Assembly: GCA_910588295.1 (NCBI GenBank)
Contig: CAJUQO010000001.1
Coordinates: 87,911-151,910, forward strand
DNA length: 64,000 nt
Reading direction: 5' to 3'
DNA from: an uncultured Lachnospiraceae bacterium
Lineage (GTDB): Bacteria; Bacillota; Clostridia; Lachnospirales; Lachnospiraceae
The position numbers and the translations under genes were made by a program. The notes beneath the pieces are model-generated. The model ran no database searches, was not told the origin of the DNA, and saw only the letters and a program-made list of their open reading frames with translations. Positions 60,962 to 64,000 of this stretch are shown one piece after another (the first letter of the stretch is position 1; each line of letters starts with the position of its first letter).

Positions 60962-62082
60962 ACGTTTATCTCGATAACGCTGCAACAACCAAACTGTCAG
61001 AAAATACAAAAAAGTATCTGATCTCTGTATTAGACGCGTTTGGCAATCCCTCTTCCCTGTATTCCCATGGCGGGAAAAGTAAAAAAATCATAGAACAGGC
61101 AAGAAAACGCACGGCAGATTTCATCTGCGCCAACCCGGATACCATCTACTTTACGCCCTCCGGGTCAGCAAGCAATACATTGGGCATCCGCGGATATTAT
61201 CAAAAACATGACTGCTGTGTGCTCTACTCCCCCATCGCCCACAAATCCATTCTGAAATGCGTGAAGGAATACAAATATGCCTGTCCCTTAAAAGTAGATG
61301 CCTTCGGGTCAATCGACATGAAATTTCTAAAAGAAAAGCTGAAAACAGCGGCCCATAAGCCATTTGTCGTCATCGACCATGCCAATTCTGAGATCGGAAC
61401 CATACAGGACATACATACGATTACGGAGCTTGTCCATCTTTACCACGGAATCATCTATCTCGATTGTACCGGGAGCATACCTTCCATCCCCCTGGATGTC
61501 CGGAAGACAGACGCGGACATGCTGGGGTTTTCCGCCCATAAGCTGGGCGGACTGAAAGGATGCGGCGTTCTATACAAAAAGAATACCATCGAACTGGAAC
61601 CTCTGATCTACGGAACACAGGAACAGGGATTAATCGGCGGAACCGAGAATATCCTCGGCATCGCTTCCCTTGGCAAAGCCGTCGAACATTACAGCTACTC
61701 TTCTGTCTCCGCGGATAACCGCGATCACATCTGCAATTTTATCCTTCACCATATATCCGGCAGCTACCTCATCGGCCCTCCCATCCTATCACCAAACAGG
61801 CTGCCGCATAATCTGTATATCTGCATTAAGGACGTTGACGGCGAGTCCTTAATGCTCCTTCTGGATATGTACGGGGTTCAGGTTTCTACCGGTTCCGCCT
61901 GCAGCAGCAGGAGTATGGAACCGTCTGCCGTACTGCTGGCAGCCGGAATCGAAAAAAGCGATATCCACAGCTGTATCCGAATGACTGTCACCGGAAAAGA
62001 AACAAAAGCAGAATTGGATCATGTCTGCGAAACATTAAAAAAATGTGTGGAAACACTCAGAACCATACATGGGGAGAATTGA
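60958..62082 (+). CDS. Cysteine desulfurase (NifS/IscS/DndA family) in the phage-like cluster
   Basis: This 374-residue PLP enzyme removes sulfur from cysteine as an enzyme-bound persulfide. It opens VYLDNAATTKLSENT. The PLP Lys195 is in FSAHKLGG and the persulfide Cys315 in STGSACSSRS, so both catalytic residues are intact. The Asp/His pair IDHANSEIGTIQDI is also present. It is shorter than typical IscS and like NifS/DndA forms. It is coupled to the zinc-ribbon gene and followed within 4 bases by the holin gene. Possible sulfur acceptors (tRNA modification, DNA phosphorothioation, Fe-S protein) are not in the window. Confidence 0.9.
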   Translation: MNVYLDNAATTKLSENTKKYLISVLDAFGNPSSLYSHGGKSKKIIEQARKRTADFICANPDTIYFTPSGSASNTLGIRGYYQKHDCCVLYSPIAHKSILKCVKEYKYACPLKVDAFGSIDMKFLKEKLKTAAHKPFVVIDHANSEIGTIQDIHTITELVHLYHGIIYLDCTGSIPSIPLDVRKTDADMLGFSAHKLGGLKGCGVLYKKNTIELEPLIYGTQEQGLIGGTENILGIASLGKAVEHYSYSSVSADNRDHICNFILHHISGSYLIGPPILSPNRLPHNLYICIKDVDGESLMLLLDMYGVQVSTGSACSSRSMEPSAVLLAAGIEKSDIHSCIRMTVTGKETKAELDHVCETLKKCVETLRTIHGEN

Positions 62083-62086
62083 TTTT

Positions 62087-62341
62087 ATGGAATTTCTAAA
62101 TAATTACACGTTACCCGTCGTTTTGGGCATCTGCCTGTGTGTCGGCTACATTGTAAAGCAATGGCTGGCAGATATCGACAATAAATATATTCCGGCCATC
62201 GTAGCTGTCCTCGGTGTATTCCTGTCCGTCTGGGTCAATCGCTGGTCCGTCACACCGGAAATCATACTCACCGGCCTGGTCAGCGGCCTCGGCAGCACGG
62301 GCATGCACCAGATCTTCAAACAATTTATCGAATCAACGTAA
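62087..62341 (+). CDS. Phage holin, Hol44-type (holin superfamily V)
   Basis: This 84-residue membrane protein has two helices, LPVVLGICLCVGYIV (residues 8-22) and IPAIVAVLGVFLSVWVN, then an amphipathic segment with ILTGLVSGLGSTGMHQIF. The NKYIP loop and the G-x-x-STGMHQ block match the Hol44-like holin family. It would form lesions that release the adjacent endolysin. ATG at 62087 follows GGGGAGA. It is directly followed by the endolysin gene. Confidence 0.85.
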   Translation: MEFLNNYTLPVVLGICLCVGYIVKQWLADIDNKYIPAIVAVLGVFLSVWVNRWSVTPEIILTGLVSGLGSTGMHQIFKQFIEST

Positions 62342-62361
62342 TCTAACTGCAAAGGAGAAAA

Positions 62362-63225
62362 ATGGCTGTTACAGAAAAAAACATCACCCTATGCGGTCAT
62401 GGCAGTAAAACCCCGAGCCTGAAAAATATGGACGCCTACCTCACGGCACGATATGCATCCGTCGCCGCAAACGGAAAACGGAAAGGCGTTGTTAAGGTCA
62501 TGAGGCTGAAGGCTTTGTCCGATAGTCAGCGCAAAAAATTCCACGATACGTATAAAACTCTGCTGGGAAGAAATGCCTATGACCAGTCTCTGCGGTCGTA
62601 TGTCTACACGCCGAAATCCGGAAAATATTACTCGGACTGTTCTTCCAGCGGCATGGCGACCTTTAAAGAAATCGGATGCCGCGTAACCTTGCTCAATACG
62701 GCCGGTATTTACAATTCCGGACTGTTCGAGGAAGTCCCGGTCATAATCTCAAAGGGACACATTACGAATCCCGACATCCTGAAAGTCGCCGACGCGGTAC
62801 TGTTCGTCGGCAATGACCCCGCCCGGCCTCTCCAGATCGGCCATGTGGAGTTTGTGTATGAGATCAGCGGGCCCGACACCCGGACTGCCCCCACCGCAAA
62901 TACAAAGCCAAAGGCCTATACAAAGACTCAGTTCATCAAAGACGTCCAGGCCGCCGTCGGGGCAAAAACAGACGGCATCGCCGGAACAGAGACGCTCTCA
63001 AAGACCGTCACCCTGTCCGCAGTAAAAAACAGCAGACACAAAGCGGTAAAACCGGTGCAGCAGTACCTGAATGCCCTTGGCTATTCCTGCGGGCCCGCAG
63101 ACGGCATATTCGGAGCAAAGACAAAACGGGCCGTCATAAACTACCAGAAAGCGAAAAAATGTATTGCCGACGGCGAGATCACCAAATCCGCTAAGACCTG
63201 GAAGACCCTGCTGGGAATAACATAA
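62362..63225 (+). CDS. Phage endolysin: NlpC/P60-like peptidase with peptidoglycan-binding domain
   Basis: This 287-residue lysin has no signal peptide. The catalytic domain has Cys93 in YYSDCSSSG and His161 in QIGHVEFVYE, the Cys-His dyad of NlpC/P60-type amidases. A linker rich in Thr, Pro and Lys (about 172-188) leads to a helical PG_binding_1-like domain with VKPVQQYLNALGYSCGPADGIFGAKTKRAVINYQ and a preceding half-motif QAAVGAKTDGIAGTETL. It sits between holin and XhlA genes. RBS AAAGGAG before the ATG. Confidence 0.88.
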   Translation: MAVTEKNITLCGHGSKTPSLKNMDAYLTARYASVAANGKRKGVVKVMRLKALSDSQRKKFHDTYKTLLGRNAYDQSLRSYVYTPKSGKYYSDCSSSGMATFKEIGCRVTLLNTAGIYNSGLFEEVPVIISKGHITNPDILKVADAVLFVGNDPARPLQIGHVEFVYEISGPDTRTAPTANTKPKAYTKTQFIKDVQAAVGAKTDGIAGTETLSKTVTLSAVKNSRHKAVKPVQQYLNALGYSCGPADGIFGAKTKRAVINYQKAKKCIADGEITKSAKTWKTLLGIT

Positions 63226-63245
63226 AAGCGGGCGGTGATCAATAA

Positions 63246-63614
63246 ATGAGTGAAAATTATACTGATCTGGCTGTCCGCGTCCAGGAAGTGGACAGCCGAT
63301 GCCGGTCCAATGAGCACCGGATCAACGCACAGGATGAAGAAATACGAAACCTGAGAGAAAAGCAGGATACCATCTATGACCTGACCTCATCCGTCAAATC
63401 CATCGCCATGGATATGACATATATAAAGGAAGACGTCAAAGAAGTCAAAACCGGACAGGAAAAACTGAATGAAAAAGTTACCGTCCTGGAGAACCGCCCT
63501 GCAAACGAAACCAAGAAAAAAATCGACGGATTAACGGGAAAACTGGCCTGGCTGTTTATCGGCGGCATAGCCGCCGGTCTACTGTCGGCTGTTTTGCCTC
63601 AAATCCCATGGTAA
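63246..63614 (+). CDS. XhlA-like accessory lysis/membrane protein
   Basis: This 122-residue protein has residues 1-90 as a charged coiled coil (EEIRNLREKQDTIYDLTSSVK, KTGQEKLNEKVTVLENR) and a C-terminal membrane helix (LAWLFIGGIAAGLLSAVL). This is the layout of haemolysin XhlA, a phage lysis accessory protein in Bacillus PBSX. It is last of the clear lysis genes. ATG follows the weak site GGCGGTGATC. Confidence 0.8.
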   Translation: MSENYTDLAVRVQEVDSRCRSNEHRINAQDEEIRNLREKQDTIYDLTSSVKSIAMDMTYIKEDVKEVKTGQEKLNEKVTVLENRPANETKKKIDGLTGKLAWLFIGGIAAGLLSAVLPQIPW

Positions 63615-63634
63615 TCATCATAAGAACGGAGAAA

Positions 63635-63844
63635 ATGAACATGGTCACATATTTTAAAATGAAGCGCCAGGAATGGAAGATCAAAAAACTGTTTTACAAC
63701 GCAATACTTGGCTTCCTCCATAACCAGGAAGAAATCTGGGGAATCATGCAGAAAATGTATATCGCCCTGAAAGATACGTCCGCCGATGAATTTCAGAAAG
63801 AATTTATCGACAGGCTGGCCGAAATCATTCACGAAGACAGATAG
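63635..63844 (+). CDS. Small basic protein after the lysis genes
   Basis: This protein of 69 residues (67 if ATG at 63641 is used) has ACGGAG a few bases upstream. A basic N-terminus (MKRQEWKIKKLFYN) precedes a helical part ending DEFQKEFIDRLAEIIHEDR. I recognise no family. It is preceded and followed by small genes without terminator, so it probably continues the transcript toward the right edge. Confidence 0.6.
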   Translation: MNMVTYFKMKRQEWKIKKLFYNAILGFLHNQEEIWGIMQKMYIALKDTSADEFQKEFIDRLAEIIHEDR

Positions 63845-63853
63845 CGGCAGGAG

Positions 63854-63895
63854 ATGTTTAAAATATCCGATTTTATCAAAAGGGTGCAAAAGTAA
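63854..63895 (+). CDS. Possible 13-residue peptide ORF
   Basis: ATG to TAA encodes MFKISDFIKRVQK, an amphipathic basic peptide. GGCAGGAG abuts the ATG, which is closer than usual, so translation is doubtful. The remaining ~100 bases to the window edge are first AT-rich and then abruptly GC-rich (from about 63950), with no ORF that can be judged. Confidence 0.2.
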   Translation: MFKISDFIKRVQK

Positions 63896-64000
63896 CCTTC
63901 CTTTACTTTTCCACAAAACAACCATTCCTTTTTAGTTTTTGGATACTGTGTGTGGACTACGCAGCCGCCGGGGACCGCAAGGCCCGGCCAAGGACAAGGA

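Noticed and set aside
63896..64000. Template repeat of a diversity-generating retroelement
   Set aside because: No reverse transcriptase, no matching variable repeat and no adenine-rich codon pattern can be seen within the window.
1..64000. CRISPR array or cas genes
   Set aside because: No regularly spaced direct repeats and no cas-like products were found. The only tandem repeat is the 39-bp coding repeat.

Overview
The window looks like chromosome of a Clostridia bacterium, most likely Lachnospiraceae. Supporting signs are roughly 50% GC, strong AGGAGG ribosome binding sites, the three-gene TPR/actin-fold/DUF5717-type operon, cell-surface proteins with Lachnospiraceae-style CxxC repeats, and the closeness of its core genes to clostridial forms. 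About 52.6 kb is ordinary chromosome. The last 11.4 kb, after a tRNA-Gly gene, is a phage-like accessory region that runs off the right edge.

Chromosomal part, left to right. An AGCS sodium/alanine symporter converges on an A-type flavoprotein. Then come purA, a large beta-helix surface protein, a CIRCE-controlled lon protease, a MATE exporter, purB-purF and purC. An operon of TPR protein, actin-fold ATPase-like protein and a 1176-residue giant protein follows (15.3-20.9 kb). Next are a CobD/HisC-like aminotransferase, metY, a transporter remnant, an orphan PduB-type microcompartment shell gene, and a block of M64 metallopeptidase, aminopeptidase P, larC and larB. After these lie a HAD phosphatase, a secreted NlpC/P60 hydrolase, a D-lactate dehydrogenase-like enzyme, a Nudix hydrolase, an orphan HicB, nagA, two hybrid histidine kinases flanking alaS, and a small serine recombinase. 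The conserved part ends with a tetrapyrrole operon (hemA, precorrin-2 dehydrogenase, a hemC-cobA-hemD triple fusion, hemB, hemL) and RNase H.

Accessory part (52.66-64.0 kb). tRNA-Gly(CCC) with its own promoter and terminator is followed by a decayed N-terminal fragment of a tyrosine integrase. Then come two leftward genes: a sigma-70-like factor and a DUF262/ParB-like protein. Their shared promoter is a near-perfect TTGACA-N17-TATACT carrying two LexA (SOS) boxes. Divergent from it run a small ORF, a 955-residue polymerase of the YonO/cellular-RdRP superfamily (catalytic DFDSD plus the upstream R-x-P motif), an HU-like protein that appears to start at ATA, a protein of unknown function, a tail-tube-like structural protein, a zinc-ribbon protein, a complete cysteine desulfurase, and a lysis set (Hol44-type holin, NlpC/P60 endolysin with a peptidoglycan-binding domain, XhlA-like protein). 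The order polymerase then HU recalls yonO/yonN of Bacillus prophage SPbeta.

The most interesting inference is an SOS-triggered cascade: LexA release makes a dedicated sigma factor, which would switch on the divergent cluster with its own single-subunit polymerase and lysis genes. Only a tail-tube-like gene and lysis genes are visible, with no capsid, portal or terminase. The element is therefore either the left end of a large prophage or a streamlined or unusual phage-derived system. A dispersed palindrome family (GTAACAGTTC...GAACTGTTAC) appears at several gene ends and leaders.
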